64,000 nt of DNA from Marvinbryantia formatexigens DSM 14469 (GTDB taxonomy: Bacteria > Bacillota > Clostridia > Lachnospirales > Lachnospiraceae), in the NCBI RefSeq assembly GCF_025148285.1, contig NZ_CP102268.1:1600001-1664000 (forward strand). The letters are read 5' to 3'. The position numbers and the translations under genes were made by a program. Below are positions 1 through 8,713 of this stretch, piece after piece. The notes below the pieces were generated by a model. It was given only the letters and a program-made list of their open reading frames with translations. It was not told the origin of the DNA and did not search any database. Each line of letters starts with the position of its first letter. Position 1 is the stretch's first letter.

Positions 1-424
1 AGACGTCCACAACCGGACTCTGCAGGGTAAAGGTGACGTTCCACTGCACGTCGCCGGAATCGTTGACGCACGTCACCCCGTTTGGATTGCATTTGAGCGT
101 CCGGCTGCCGATGCGCACATAGCTGGTGGCAGTATCGTCAGAGCGCTCCACACTTGAGAGCACGCGGTAGTGCCGGAACACTCTGACGCGGCTGTATACA
201 AACGCCCCTCCTACCACCAGCAGCACCACCGCTGCCAGCAGCACTGTCCGCAGATGCACCTTATCCCGGTGCAGCCTCAGCTTTTCGGAGAGACTCATCA
301 TCTCGTCGCTCTGCATATCCGCCTGCGCTTTTTCTTTTTTTCTTTCTGTTATCTTCTTTATGGTTTCTTTCCATTTCCCCGCAAAAGAAGGACGGGGAAA
401 TTTTATATTTTTTATATTCCACAT
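1..424 (-). CDS. DUF5711-type membrane protein, N-terminal part (cut by window start)
   Basis: The visible part is about 141 residues: a basic, Lys/Arg-rich cytoplasmic segment (about 1-55), one membrane segment (about 56-78, VLLAAVVLLVVGGAFVY core), then an extracytoplasmic start reading LKCNPNGVTCVNDSGDVQWN. That pattern matches the beta-propeller-like DUF5711 proteins of Lachnospiraceae, whose function is unknown. I chose the ATG at 422-424 because a GGAG lies about 9 bases upstream; the next in-frame ATG (314-316) lacks a good ribosome site. It follows the LysM gene on the same strand with a gap of about 120 bp, so co-transcription is possible. The 3' end lies outside the window. Confidence 0.7.
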   Translation of the reverse strand, partial: MWNIKNIKFPRPSFAGKWKETIKKITERKKEKAQADMQSDEMMSLSEKLRLHRDKVHLRTVLLAAVVLLVVGGAFVYSRVRVFRHYRVLSSVERSDDTATSYVRIGSRTLKCNPNGVTCVNDSGDVQWNVTFTLQSPVVDV

Positions 425-546
425 AAATCGGTACTCCGTTTTAAGCTCTTCATTCGCAGCAGTTCAGCCATGCCATCCTGTTACCCGCTTTCTTTTATGT
501 CTTATGGCTGCTGTGCCATGCGTCCATCGTAACACGATTTTCCCGT

Positions 547-1770
547 TTATGGAAGCAAAATTTTCTGTCCCGGAAGAATCGTGTTTTCATCGTCAATGCC
601 ATTCAGGGTGCAGATTTCCGCCACCTTATCCAGACTTCCATAGTACATCTCGCTGATTCCGGCAAGCGTATCGCCCGCCTTCACGGTGTAGGAAGCCCGC
701 GCAACCGCCGTCGTCTGCACCGTCGTGTCCGCATCCTCTGTGCTCTCCGTCTGTGCTTCTGTCTGCGTTATACCCTCTTCCTGCACCGCATTATTGTCCT
801 GCATGATCTGCGCCGCCGGGGAATCCTCTGCTTCCGCGCTGCTTCCTGCTGTCTGCGGCGTGACCGTCTCCGTCAGCAGCTCTGTTTCCTCTGTCTCTTC
901 CGTCTGCCGCCCGGCAGAAATCCCGTTCTGCAGCGCCGCATCATCCTCCATATGTAACATTACCTGCGCCGCCTCCGCGTCCTCCTCCAGATAGCTGCTC
1001 TGGCTGTCTACATTACTCGTAAGCCGCGCAAGGTTCTGTTCCACCTCTTTCATTTTGTCGTAATTATACACCATCGTGACGCCGAGCGCCAGCACTGTCA
1101 CCACCAGAAGTCCTCCCGTCAGATAAACCAGCCGTCCCTTTGCCGGAATGGCAATCTGCGGCATCTTTTTCTTTTCTTTAATGATTTTGCGGAACCGCTT
1201 AATGGCGTCATCTTTCACCGGCTCCTCCTTTTCCACTGATTTTCCGCCGCTCTGCGCAATCATGTACTCCTGCATCGCCGGATTTTTGTCGTAATAAATA
1301 TAAAAACCCGGCTGCATTACCGGTTCATCCCCCTCCATTCTGAAAACAGAGGTTTCCTCCTCCTGGGCGTCCCGCACAATCAGCACCTGGTCCTCGCCCG
1401 GAAATTCCTTCTGAAAGATTTCCTTCATTTCCGGCACCTTGCAGACCGGCGATTCCTCCGCCGTCATAAACCAGCCGACAACACTTTTTCCGGCGAAGCA
1501 GCGCTGTATTTTTTCCTGCAGCGCCCCTCTCTCCCCCTCATCCATAGAAAGGCTGTCTGCCTCTATGGCGCCGCTCACAAAAATGCAGGGATACTGCTCC
1601 GGCTCGTGTACCTCCCCCAGCAGCACAGCTTTTTTCTGTGCATCCTCCGCCGAAATTTTTTCCAGAAAGGTTATCACATAGTCTTCCACATAAACCTTTC
1701 TCTCTCCGCCTCCATCGCCAATCTGCCGGATATTTTTCGGCATTTTCCATTCTTTGCTTATTTCTGGCAT
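547..1770 (-). CDS. Membrane-anchored LysM-domain protein
   Basis: This is a 407-residue protein. The N-terminal domain (about 1-150) is followed by a basic linker, one membrane segment near residues 210-232 (LVYLTGGLLVVTVLALGVT), a long acidic Ser/Thr/Glu-rich stalk, and a C-terminal LysM motif (last 48 residues, YTVKAGDTLAGISEMYYG) that should bind peptidoglycan. The layout suggests a cytoplasmic head, a transmembrane segment and a wall-binding tail. The head has a VFVSGAIEAD-like strand and a GWF motif reminiscent of a degenerate JAB/MPN fold; this is a guess from pattern only. The start at 1770 is chosen over the longer open frame because AAGGAG lies 11 bases upstream and the coding character begins there. 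Confidence 0.8.
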   Translation of the reverse strand: MPEISKEWKMPKNIRQIGDGGGERKVYVEDYVITFLEKISAEDAQKKAVLLGEVHEPEQYPCIFVSGAIEADSLSMDEGERGALQEKIQRCFAGKSVVGWFMTAEESPVCKVPEMKEIFQKEFPGEDQVLIVRDAQEEETSVFRMEGDEPVMQPGFYIYYDKNPAMQEYMIAQSGGKSVEKEEPVKDDAIKRFRKIIKEKKKMPQIAIPAKGRLVYLTGGLLVVTVLALGVTMVYNYDKMKEVEQNLARLTSNVDSQSSYLEEDAEAAQVMLHMEDDAALQNGISAGRQTEETEETELLTETVTPQTAGSSAEAEDSPAAQIMQDNNAVQEEGITQTEAQTESTEDADTTVQTTAVARASYTVKAGDTLAGISEMYYGSLDKVAEICTLNGIDDENTILPGQKILLP

Positions 1771-1908
1771 ATTTATACTCACTCCTTTTTGGAACCAGAC
1801 TAACACATATTTTTTGCAAATTTTAGCGAAACAGAAACCGCGGACAGGCAATTTCTTCGACAAATGATGCGCCGGAAACAGCGGTATAAAATCCGTCCGG
1901 CGGGACAG

Positions 1909-1951
1909 ACTAAAAAATGTCCACCGGGCGTTTTGTCGTATGCATGGTAAC
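1909..1951. repeat. Palindromic 43-bp repeat, intergenic copy
   Basis: This copy has the same layout as the copies at 54564-54690 and 56044-56087: an A-run, a short inverted repeat (ATGTCC ACC GGGCG here), a T-run, then GTCGTATGCATGG. It lies in the spacer between the divergently oriented LysM gene and yyaC. It differs from the 56044 copy by a few substitutions and one missing T, so it looks like an older member of the family. Confidence 0.75.
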
Positions 1952-2064
1952 TGAAAAAAGAGCCATATGCCCGCACAAATGCGGCTACCCGGCCCGTTGC
2001 CCGCGGGAATAAACGGGACCGCTGCGCAATACATTAATTTACAGGAATAAAAGGATAACGAGCT

Positions 2065-2622
2065 ATGAAAACAATTTCTTCGAAGGTTCATTACATTAAC
2101 GGAAAAGAAAAAACTGCCCCGGAGCTGCTTGCTGCGCAGCTGGGACAGTTGATTTCTGTTGTTTGCCCGCCGGGAGTTCCGCCGGTTTTCGTCTGTATCG
2201 GGAGCGACCGCGTGACTGGCGACAGCCTCGGCCCGCTGGTGGGCACAAGGCTGCAGTACGCCGATAATTTTACACTGCCCGTCTATGGAACACTGGATTT
2301 CCCGATTCATGCCCTGAATCTGAAGGACGCTATGCGTTCTGTAAAATATTTTCATCCGGGCAGTCCGGTCATCGCCGTCGACGCCTCGCTGGGCGCAAGA
2401 CGCCACCAGCATTATATCACCGTATCCCACGGCAGTCTCTGCCCCGGCTCCGGTGTGGATAAAAAGCTGATGGAGGTCGGCGACATCGCCATCACCGGCA
2501 TCATCAATACCACCGGCGAATTTTCACAGTTAATCCTCCAGACAACGCGCCTGTCCACTGTGATGTCACTGGCGGAGTGCATTTTCCAGGGGATTCTGCT
2601 GGCGGTTACGCCCATTCTTTAA
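2065..2622 (+). CDS. yyaC: Spore protein YyaC (DUF1256, GPR-related)
   Basis: The 185-residue protein carries the family signature VCIGSDRVTGDSLGPLVG (about 51-68) and AVDASLG (about 112-118). YyaC resembles the germination protease GPR fold and is found in spore-forming Firmicutes; a peptidase role is presumed from homology. This gene is the best single sign in the window that the organism sporulates. Start is the ATG at 2065 after an AAGGAT element. It is convergent with the transketolase C-subunit gene, and the two stop codons overlap by 17 bp. Confidence 0.88.
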   Translation: MKTISSKVHYINGKEKTAPELLAAQLGQLISVVCPPGVPPVFVCIGSDRVTGDSLGPLVGTRLQYADNFTLPVYGTLDFPIHALNLKDAMRSVKYFHPGSPVIAVDASLGARRHQHYITVSHGSLCPGSGVDKKLMEVGDIAITGIINTTGEFSQLILQTTRLSTVMSLAECIFQGILLAVTPIL

Positions 2623-3544
2623 TCTTGTTGTAGATGCCTTCCGCATCCAGTCCGTATTTATGAAGCAGGGCAACTGCCGCACCGGACTCGCCGAATTTAT
2701 CATTCATGCCGATTTTCAGGACCTTCGTCGGCGCATTTGCGCACAGGCAGTCGCATACAGCGCTGCCAAGACCGCCGATAACGGAGTGCTCCTCCACGGT
2801 CACTACTTTGCCGGTTTCCTTTGCCGCCGCGATGATCAGCTCCTCGTCCAGCGGTTTGATGGTGTGGATGTTGATAACCTTTGCGTCGATGCCGTCTTTC
2901 GCCAGCATGTCCGCTGCTGCCAGGCACTCAGCTACCGGAAGACCGGTCGCAACGATGGTGAGGTCCTTGCCCTCGCGGAGCACAACGCCCTTTCCAAGCT
3001 CAAATTTATAGTCCGGGCGGTCGTTGATTACCGGAACTGCCAGACGTCCGAAACGCAGATATACCGGTCCCTCATGCTCTACCGCCGCCTTTACGGCTGC
3101 CTTTGCTTCCACATCATCAGACGGGCATACGACAACCATGCCCGGAATCGTTCTCATAAGAGCAATATCCTCGTTGCACTGATGGCTCGCGCCGTCCTCG
3201 CCCACAGAAATGCCGGCGTGAGTTGCACCGATCTTTACATTCAGATGCGGATAACCGATGGAATTGCGCACCTGCTCAAAGTTACGTCCTGCTGCAAACA
3301 TTGCGAAAGAGCTGATAAACGGAATCTTTCCGGTGGTTGCAAGACCTGCCGCCACGCCTGTCATGTTGCACTCTGCGATACCGCAGTCAATGTGACGCTC
3401 CGGGAATACTTTCTTAAAGGTACCTGTCTTGGTAGCTGCCGCAAGGTCAGCGTCCAGAACGACTACGTTCGGATTTTCCTTTCCCACCTCTACGAGCGCG
3501 TTGCCGTAGCTTTCTCTGGTTGCAATCTTCTTTACATCTGACAT
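2606..3544 (-). CDS. Transketolase, C-terminal subunit
   Basis: The 312-residue protein contains the pyrimidine-binding and C-terminal domains of transketolase, with NPNVVVLDADLAAATKT near residue 24, DGASHQCNEDIALMRTIPG near 117 and VEEHSVIGGLGSAV near 250. It should pair with the N-terminal subunit encoded just upstream, with which it overlaps by 13 bp, to form a thiamine-diphosphate enzyme of the non-oxidative pentose phosphate pathway. Split transketolases are common in Clostridia. A related two-subunit synthase is possible, but the sequences fit transketolase best. Confidence 0.9.
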   Translation of the reverse strand: MSDVKKIATRESYGNALVEVGKENPNVVVLDADLAAATKTGTFKKVFPERHIDCGIAECNMTGVAAGLATTGKIPFISSFAMFAAGRNFEQVRNSIGYPHLNVKIGATHAGISVGEDGASHQCNEDIALMRTIPGMVVVCPSDDVEAKAAVKAAVEHEGPVYLRFGRLAVPVINDRPDYKFELGKGVVLREGKDLTIVATGLPVAECLAAADMLAKDGIDAKVINIHTIKPLDEELIIAAAKETGKVVTVEEHSVIGGLGSAVCDCLCANAPTKVLKIGMNDKFGESGAAVALLHKYGLDAEGIYNKIKEWA

Positions 3545-4371
3545 AATGCTTCACCTGCCTTTTCTAAGTCTGCCATAGCAATCGCGTACTGCTCGTCGTT
3601 CGGAGCCGTGCCGTGCCAGGATACCTGATTTTCCATGAAGGATACGCCTTTTCCTTTTACGGTCTTCATAACGATTGCCGTCGGCATACCCTTTGTGGCC
3701 CTCGCCTCGTCGAACGCCGCTTTTAACTGGTCGAAATCGTTGCCGTCCGCCACGTTGATAACGTGGAAATTGAACGCTTCGAATTTTTTGTCAATCGGGT
3801 ACGGATTACATACATCCTCGATTCTGCCGTCGATCTGCAGACCGTTGTTATCTACGATAACTACCAGGTTGTCCAGCTTTCTGGCACCGGCAAACATCGC
3901 CGCCTCCCAGACCTGTCCTTCCTGGATCTCACCGTCGCCGAGCAGCGTATATACGCGGTAGTCCTCATTGCTCATCTTTGCGGAAAGCGCCATGCCGCAT
4001 GCCGCGGAAATGCCCTGTCCGAGAGAACCGCTGGACATATCTACGCCCGGAATGTACTGCATACTCGGATGCCCCTGCAGGTAGGAGCCCAGCTTACGCA
4101 GCGTTTTCAGATCCTCCACCGGGAAATAGCCTCTGTGCGCCAGCGCGGAATAAAGCCCCGGAGCCGTGTGTCCCTTTGAGAGAACGAAACGGTCGCGGTC
4201 CGGTTTTTTCGGGTCCTTCGGGTCGATGTTCATTTCTTCAAAATAAAGATATGTAAACACCTCTGCTGCAGACAGGGAACCGCCCGGATGCCCTGCTTTT
4301 GCACTGTGAACTGCCGTAACGATGCCTTTACGGATTTCGTTAGCAGTCTTTTGTAACTCTAACTTGTTCAT
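3532..4371 (-). CDS. Transketolase, N-terminal subunit
   Basis: This 279-residue protein is the thiamine-diphosphate-binding half: HSAKAGHPGGSLS near residue 22, LSKGHTAPGLYSAL near 68, and the TPP motif GDGEIQEGQVWEAA near 146 ending in VDNNG. The ATG at 4369-4371 is chosen because AGGAGG lies 5 bases upstream; an upstream in-frame extension has no ribosome site. It is followed directly by the C-terminal subunit. Together they transfer two-carbon units between sugar phosphates in the cytosol. Confidence 0.92.
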   Translation of the reverse strand: MNKLELQKTANEIRKGIVTAVHSAKAGHPGGSLSAAEVFTYLYFEEMNIDPKDPKKPDRDRFVLSKGHTAPGLYSALAHRGYFPVEDLKTLRKLGSYLQGHPSMQYIPGVDMSSGSLGQGISAACGMALSAKMSNEDYRVYTLLGDGEIQEGQVWEAAMFAGARKLDNLVVIVDNNGLQIDGRIEDVCNPYPIDKKFEAFNFHVINVADGNDFDQLKAAFDEARATKGMPTAIVMKTVKGKGVSFMENQVSWHGTAPNDEQYAIAMADLEKAGEALCQM

Positions 4372-4546
4372 GTTGTCCTCCTGTATTGATTTAATATCCT
4401 TAGTGTACCATAAACGGCGCCAAAAGTACATGACTTTGACGCCGTAAGTTTATATTTTTTATGAAGTGCGCAATTTTTGCAACATCAGCAACAAAAGCTC
4501 TCGCAGAAGGCGACCTGTAGTCTGCCTGACCGGGTCGATGCAGGAA

Positions 4547-5143
4547 CTACAGCTCCGTCCTGCCCTCCAGCGCGCGCAGAAGCGTGACCTGGTCGATATA
4601 TTCCAGGTCGCCGCCCACGGGGACGCCGCTTGCAATCCGCGTCACCTTTATGCCGGTCGGTTTTATCAGCTTACTGATGTACATGGCGGTCGTCTCGCCC
4701 TCCAGGCTGGAATTGGTCGCAATAATGACTTCATTGACGTCGCCCTGCAGGCGCTGCATGAGCTCCTTCAGGCGGATGTCGTTCGGTCCGATTCCCAGCA
4801 TCGGGGAGATTGCGCCGTGCAGTACATGGTACACGCCCTCATATTTTCCGGTTTTTTCATACGCCGCCAGATCTCTGGTGTTCTCCACAACCATAATCGT
4901 CTTTGCATCCCGTTTCGGATTGCTGCAGATGGGACAGAGCTCGCTGTCCGTCAGCGTAAAGCACTGCTTACAGTAACGGACGTTTTCTTTGGCGTCCAGA
5001 ATCGCCTGTGCAAGAGCCTTTACCTCCTCCTCTGGACGATTGATGATATGAAACGCCATGCGCTGCGCAGACTTTGCGCCGATTCCGGGAAGCTTGGAAA
5101 ACTCTTCAATCAGGCGGCTGATCTGTCTGCTGTAATATTCCAT
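4547..5143 (-). CDS. recR: Recombination mediator RecR
   Basis: The 198-residue length is typical. It shows a helix-hairpin-helix start ([20 protein letters not shown]), a C4 zinc finger (CKQC near 57 and CPIC near 69) and a Toprim domain starting at [16 protein letters not shown] near 82. RecR works with RecF and RecO to load RecA at gapped DNA. It lies in the conserved order dnaX-ybaB-recR and starts one base before the end of ybaB. Confidence 0.96.
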   Translation of the reverse strand: MEYYSRQISRLIEEFSKLPGIGAKSAQRMAFHIINRPEEEVKALAQAILDAKENVRYCKQCFTLTDSELCPICSNPKRDAKTIMVVENTRDLAAYEKTGKYEGVYHVLHGAISPMLGIGPNDIRLKELMQRLQGDVNEVIIATNSSLEGETTAMYISKLIKPTGIKVTRIASGVPVGGDLEYIDQVTLLRALEGRTEL

Positions 5144-5487
5144 CAGAACGAAAAGCCTCCGCCCAGACCACCGGTCAGCTTCGACATAACCGCACTGGAT
5201 TCCTCTTCCACCTTGCGCAGCGCCTCATTCGTCGCCGCCATGATCAGGTCCTCCAGCATCTCGATATCGTCCGGATCGACCACCTCTTCCTTCAGGCTGA
5301 CCTTCAAGACTTCACGTTTGCCGGAAATCGTCACCTCCACAGCGCCGCCGCCTGCCGCCGCTGTAAATTCCTTCTCCTCCAGCGCCTTCTGGTTCTCCTC
5401 CATCTGCTTCTGCATCTTCTGCGCCTGCTTCATCAGATTGTTCATATTACCGGGCATTCCGCCCGGAAAGCCTCCGCGTTTCGCCAT
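5143..5487 (-). CDS. Nucleoid-associated protein, YbaB/EbfC family
   Basis: This 114-residue protein starts with a Gly/Met-rich segment ([20 protein letters not shown]), then a coiled helical region rich in Gln and Glu, and the family core [16 protein letters not shown]. Members form dimers that bind DNA. It sits between dnaX and recR, as in most Firmicutes, with its stop overlapping the recR start. A ribosome site AAGGAGGAC precedes the ATG. Confidence 0.94.
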   Translation of the reverse strand: MAKRGGFPGGMPGNMNNLMKQAQKMQKQMEENQKALEEKEFTAAAGGGAVEVTISGKREVLKVSLKEEVVDPDDIEMLEDLIMAATNEALRKVEEESSAVMSKLTGGLGGGFSF

Positions 5488-5584
5488 ACTTATGTCCTCC
5501 TTCTTCCTATATCCGTTATCTTATCCATTTACTAAAAATACGACGTTCCCCGCCCCTCCGGTGCCGTCAATTCACCAGGTACTA

Positions 5585-7210
5585 TTAAAACACATCTACA
5601 GGGGAATCGTCTACCTCAATTTCTATATTATGAATCTTTTCCCGCAGTTTTTCATCCACGGACACAGCATAAAGCTTCTGGCTGCCATTTTTCATATCGT
5701 CCGCCAGAACCATTTTTATTTCCATCTTTTTGCCGATCTTTGATTCAATAATATTCTCAAGCAGCGTTTTTTTCTCCGCGTCGTGGATATACTTTTCGCC
5801 CTGGAAATCCTGGAACACAACGTACAGGCAGCTTTTATCCTCCGACGGGTCGTAGCGCGGCTCCGCCTTCGTCTGCAGCACCATGCCAAATCTTCCGCCC
5901 GCCTCGCCGGCAATGCTCTTCCACATGGATACCACTCTCTGCACATCCTCCGGCGCCGCCTTTTGGGGCATCTCCTCCGGAAGCGGGGAATCCGCCTTTG
6001 CGGGAGCGCTTATGTGGCCGCCCGCGTCGCCGCCTGCCTGCTGCGTAATTACCACGCCCTCCGCAAGCTGCCGCTCCAGATTGCGGACGCGTTCCAGAAT
6101 AGACGTATAATCCGTCTCCATCTGCGGACGGCAAAGCTTGATCAGCGCCACCTCCAGCACGATCCGCTTTGACGATTCATAGCGCATACGGTTGGACAGC
6201 TCAGAAAAAATACGGATGTAGCGCATCAGCGTATCCTCCCGGACCATGCCCGCCTCTTCCTGCAGAAGCTTTAGATTTTCCGCGGAAACATCCAGCACCT
6301 CTTCCATATCGTCTGAGGATTTCAGCAGCAGAAGATTGCGCAGGTACCAGGTAAAGTCAGTGACAAACTGCCCCAGCTCGCGTCCCTGCATGACCAGCTC
6401 CTCCAGCTCTTCCATCAGTCCGCGCACATCCTGTTTTAATACCTTGCGCAGGATACGGCTGAACACCTCCGTGTCCACCGCTCCAAGCACATCCAGCGTC
6501 TGCTCATAGGTAAGCTTCTGCCCCGGAAAAAAGGCAATACACTGGTCCAGAAGACTTAACGCGTCGCGCAGCGCACCGTCCGCCTTGCGGGCAATGTAGC
6601 GCACCGCCTTGTCCTCCGCCTCCAGTTTTTCCGCCGCAAGAAGCTCCTGCAGACGTTCCTCAATGGTCGCCACCGGAATACGCTTAAAGTCGTAGCGCTG
6701 GCACCGGGAAAGGATCGTCACCGGGAGCTTATTCGCCTCCGTGGTCGCAAGAATAAAAATAACGTAGGAGGGCGGTTCCTCCAACGTTTTTAAAAGCGCA
6801 TTAAATGCGCCGATGGAAAGCATATGAACTTCATCAATAATATAAACCTTATAGCGTCCCTCCGTCGGCGAATAAGAAACCTCCTCGCGGATCTCGCGGA
6901 TATTATCCACGCCGTTGTTGGACGCCGCGTCAATTTCTATGACATTCAGCGAGCTCCCCGCCGCTATCGCGCGGCAGGTCGCACACTCGTTGCACGGACT
7001 GCCGTCCACCGGGTGTTCACAGTTTACCGCCTTCGCCATGATTTTGGCAATGGTGGTTTTTCCGGTGCCCCTTGTTCCGCAGAACAGGTAGGCATGTCCG
7101 ACGCGTCCTGATTTTATCTGATTTTTCAGTGTCTGCACAACTGCGTCCTGCCCCTTCACATCCGCGAAGGTGTCAGGACGGAATTTGCGGTATAATGCAG
7201 TGTATGACAT
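5585..7210 (-). CDS. dnaX: DNA polymerase III subunits gamma and tau
   Basis: The protein has 541 residues. The clamp-loader ATPase domain shows the Walker A GTRGTGKTTIAK (near 45), zinc ligands (CEHPVDGSPCNECATC near 64-79), the Walker B IDEVHMLS and sensor residues LATTEANKLP. Domain III ends near residue 370 and a shorter tau-like tail follows. It builds the replicative clamp-loader complex. It begins 11 bp after the pfkA stop, so it may be read from the pfkA promoter as well as its own. Confidence 0.95.
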   Translation of the reverse strand: MSYTALYRKFRPDTFADVKGQDAVVQTLKNQIKSGRVGHAYLFCGTRGTGKTTIAKIMAKAVNCEHPVDGSPCNECATCRAIAAGSSLNVIEIDAASNNGVDNIREIREEVSYSPTEGRYKVYIIDEVHMLSIGAFNALLKTLEEPPSYVIFILATTEANKLPVTILSRCQRYDFKRIPVATIEERLQELLAAEKLEAEDKAVRYIARKADGALRDALSLLDQCIAFFPGQKLTYEQTLDVLGAVDTEVFSRILRKVLKQDVRGLMEELEELVMQGRELGQFVTDFTWYLRNLLLLKSSDDMEEVLDVSAENLKLLQEEAGMVREDTLMRYIRIFSELSNRMRYESSKRIVLEVALIKLCRPQMETDYTSILERVRNLERQLAEGVVITQQAGGDAGGHISAPAKADSPLPEEMPQKAAPEDVQRVVSMWKSIAGEAGGRFGMVLQTKAEPRYDPSEDKSCLYVVFQDFQGEKYIHDAEKKTLLENIIESKIGKKMEIKMVLADDMKNGSQKLYAVSVDEKLREKIHNIEIEVDDSPVDVF

Positions 7211-7221
7211 GCAATCTACTC

Positions 7222-8295
7222 CTAGTCACCAAAACTGATACCGATTAATTTTGCTTCTTTTACGATCTGGTCGTCCGGAGAGACGGTTTTCAGCTTGCCC
7301 GCCACTTCTCCGAGCGGCACCTTTTTCGTTTTGCCGTTGACAATACCAATCATATAGCCGTAATCGCCGTTCAGGATTGCCTTTGCGCACGCCGCGCCCA
7401 GTCTCGTGGAGAGCACACGGTCATACGGACACGGACTGCCGCCGCGCTGGGTATGTCCCGGAACCGTCACGCGCACCTCTGTGCCGGAGCGTTCCTCAAT
7501 CTCCGCCGCGATTTCGTAGGAAACCGCCGGGTGCTTGTTATCCTTCATGTATTCCTTCAGCTCTTTCTTGCCCATCGCCGCCTTTTCCTTGGAAATGGCG
7601 CCTTCCGCAACCGCAATGACGGTAAAGCCCTTGCCCTGCTTCGTTCTGTGGTCGATCGCCTCGATTACCTTGTCGATATCGTAAGGGATTTCCGGAATCA
7701 GAATGATATCTGCGCCGCCTGCAATGCCAGCGTACAGACAGAGCTGTCCCACCTTATGTCCCATAATTTCCACGATAAATACACGGTTGTGAGAAGAAGC
7801 CGTCGTGTGGATGCAGTCGATAGCCTCCGTGGCAATATTTACCGCACTGTAAAAACCGAAGGTCATATCCGTTCCATAGATATCGTTATCGATGGTCTTC
7901 GGCATATGAATGATATTCAGCCCTTCCTCGCGGAGCAGGTTCGCCGTCTTCTGCGTACCGTTTCCGCCGAGAATTACCAGGCAGTCCAGGCGCAGCTTGT
8001 AGTAATTCTGTTTCATCGCCTCTACCTTGTCCAGACCCTTTTCGTCCGGTACACGCATCATTTTAAACGGCTGTCTGGACGAACCGATAATCGTGCCGCC
8101 CTTTGTCAGGATACCGGAAAAATCCTGTGCTGTCAGCAGGCGGTAATCACCGTAAATAAGACCTTTATAACCATTGAGGAAGCCGTAGACCTCCAGCTCT
8201 TCCACATTGGATGATAATCCCTTTACAATGCCGCGCATGGTCGCGTTCAGCGCCTGGCAGTCTCCGCCGCTCGTCAATAATCCAACTCGTAACAT
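7222..8295 (-). CDS. pfkA: 6-phosphofructokinase
   Basis: The 357-residue enzyme phosphorylates fructose 6-phosphate in glycolysis. Motifs seen are LTSGGDCQALNA (7-18), the catalytic PKTIDNDIYGTD (near 132), and SHNRVFIVEIMGHKVG (near 168). The nucleotide-loop motif reads GGNGT where E. coli-type ATP enzymes have GGDGS. This variant belongs to a clostridial PFK subgroup, so the phosphoryl donor (ATP or pyrophosphate) is not certain from sequence alone. A promoter lies immediately upstream. Confidence 0.9.
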   Translation of the reverse strand: MLRVGLLTSGGDCQALNATMRGIVKGLSSNVEELEVYGFLNGYKGLIYGDYRLLTAQDFSGILTKGGTIIGSSRQPFKMMRVPDEKGLDKVEAMKQNYYKLRLDCLVILGGNGTQKTANLLREEGLNIIHMPKTIDNDIYGTDMTFGFYSAVNIATEAIDCIHTTASSHNRVFIVEIMGHKVGQLCLYAGIAGGADIILIPEIPYDIDKVIEAIDHRTKQGKGFTVIAVAEGAISKEKAAMGKKELKEYMKDNKHPAVSYEIAAEIEERSGTEVRVTVPGHTQRGGSPCPYDRVLSTRLGAACAKAILNGDYGYMIGIVNGKTKKVPLGEVAGKLKTVSPDDQIVKEAKLIGISFGD

Positions 8296-8339
8296 AATTC
8301 TTACCCTCTTTCCCTTATATAGTGGTCATATATATTTTT

Positions 8340-8368
8340 ACTATACTACATTTTTTTATCTATCTCAA
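8340..8368 (-). promoter_or_regulatory. Promoter of pfkA
   Basis: On the minus strand a -35 TTGAGA (8363-8368) and a -10 TATAGT (8340-8345) are separated by 17 bp, about 45 bp upstream of the pfkA start. Confidence 0.7.
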
Positions 8369-8399
8369 TTAATTTTTGTCACGACTTTGCGAAATTTCT

Positions 8400-8428
8400 T
8401 TGACATATGACAAAAACTCTGCTATAAT
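8400..8428 (+). promoter_or_regulatory. Promoter of tRNA-Ser
   Basis: A perfect consensus promoter: TTGACA at 8400-8405, 17-bp spacer, TATAAT at 8423-8428. It ends 31 bp before the tRNA and is divergent from the pfkA promoter. Confidence 0.9.
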
Positions 8429-8459
8429 CAGCGTTGCATCCACTTATTGGAGCGCATAT

Positions 8460-8545
8460 GGAGAGTTGTCCGAGTGGTTTAAGGTGCGGCTCTCGAAAAG
8501 CCGTGTGGCTAATACCCACCGAGGGTTCGAATCCCTTGCTCTCCG
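8460..8545 (+). tRNA. tRNA-Ser (anticodon CGA)
   Basis: The acceptor arm GGAGAGT pairs with GCTCTCC (8538-8544). The anticodon stem CGGCT/AGCCG encloses the loop CTCGAAA, giving anticodon CGA for UCG codons. A long variable arm (TGTGGC...CCCACCG region) marks a class II tRNA, and the T arm reads GAGGGTTCGAATCCCTT. CCA is not encoded. It has its own consensus promoter and a strong terminator downstream. Confidence 0.96.
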
Positions 8546-8547
8546 CT

Positions 8548-8590
8548 TACAAAAACGTCCACCGGACATTTTTATTGCAGCATGGCAAAA
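8548..8590. repeat. Diverged copy of the palindromic repeat
   Basis: Just after the tRNA there is an A-run, ACGTCC ACC GGACAT, a T-run and GCAGCATGGCAA. The order of parts matches the 42-44-bp repeat at 54564 and 56044, but the GTCGTATGC block is altered. Confidence 0.6.
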
Positions 8591-8592
8591 AG

Positions 8593-8646
8593 CCGGGGAA
8601 AAATTCAGTTATCTCAGGATGCTGAATTTTTCCCCGGTTCTTTTTT
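8593..8646. terminator. Bidirectional terminator between tRNA-Ser and MATE gene
   Basis: A perfect 16-bp stem (8593-8608 with 8622-8637, CCGGGGAAAAATTCAG and its complement) encloses a 13-base loop. On the plus strand it is followed by TTCTTTTTT, and on the minus strand by CTTTTTG. It can therefore end both the tRNA transcript and the converging MATE transcript. Confidence 0.9.
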
Positions 8647-8713
8647 ATATATCCGGATACTACATTTTCTCCAGTCTTCTTATATATCCGGATACCACAT
8701 TTCCCCGGTCTTC

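Noticed and set aside
1771-2430. Longer N-terminal extension of the LysM protein (start at 2430)
   Set aside because: The open frame runs antisense through yyaC and across a repeat; the ATG at 1770 has a proper ribosome site and fits the domain start.
4372-8459. Small cytoplasmic (SRP) RNA gene near dnaX
   Set aside because: In some Firmicutes it lies beside dnaX, but none of the spacers here contains the conserved GGAAGCAGC-type loop.
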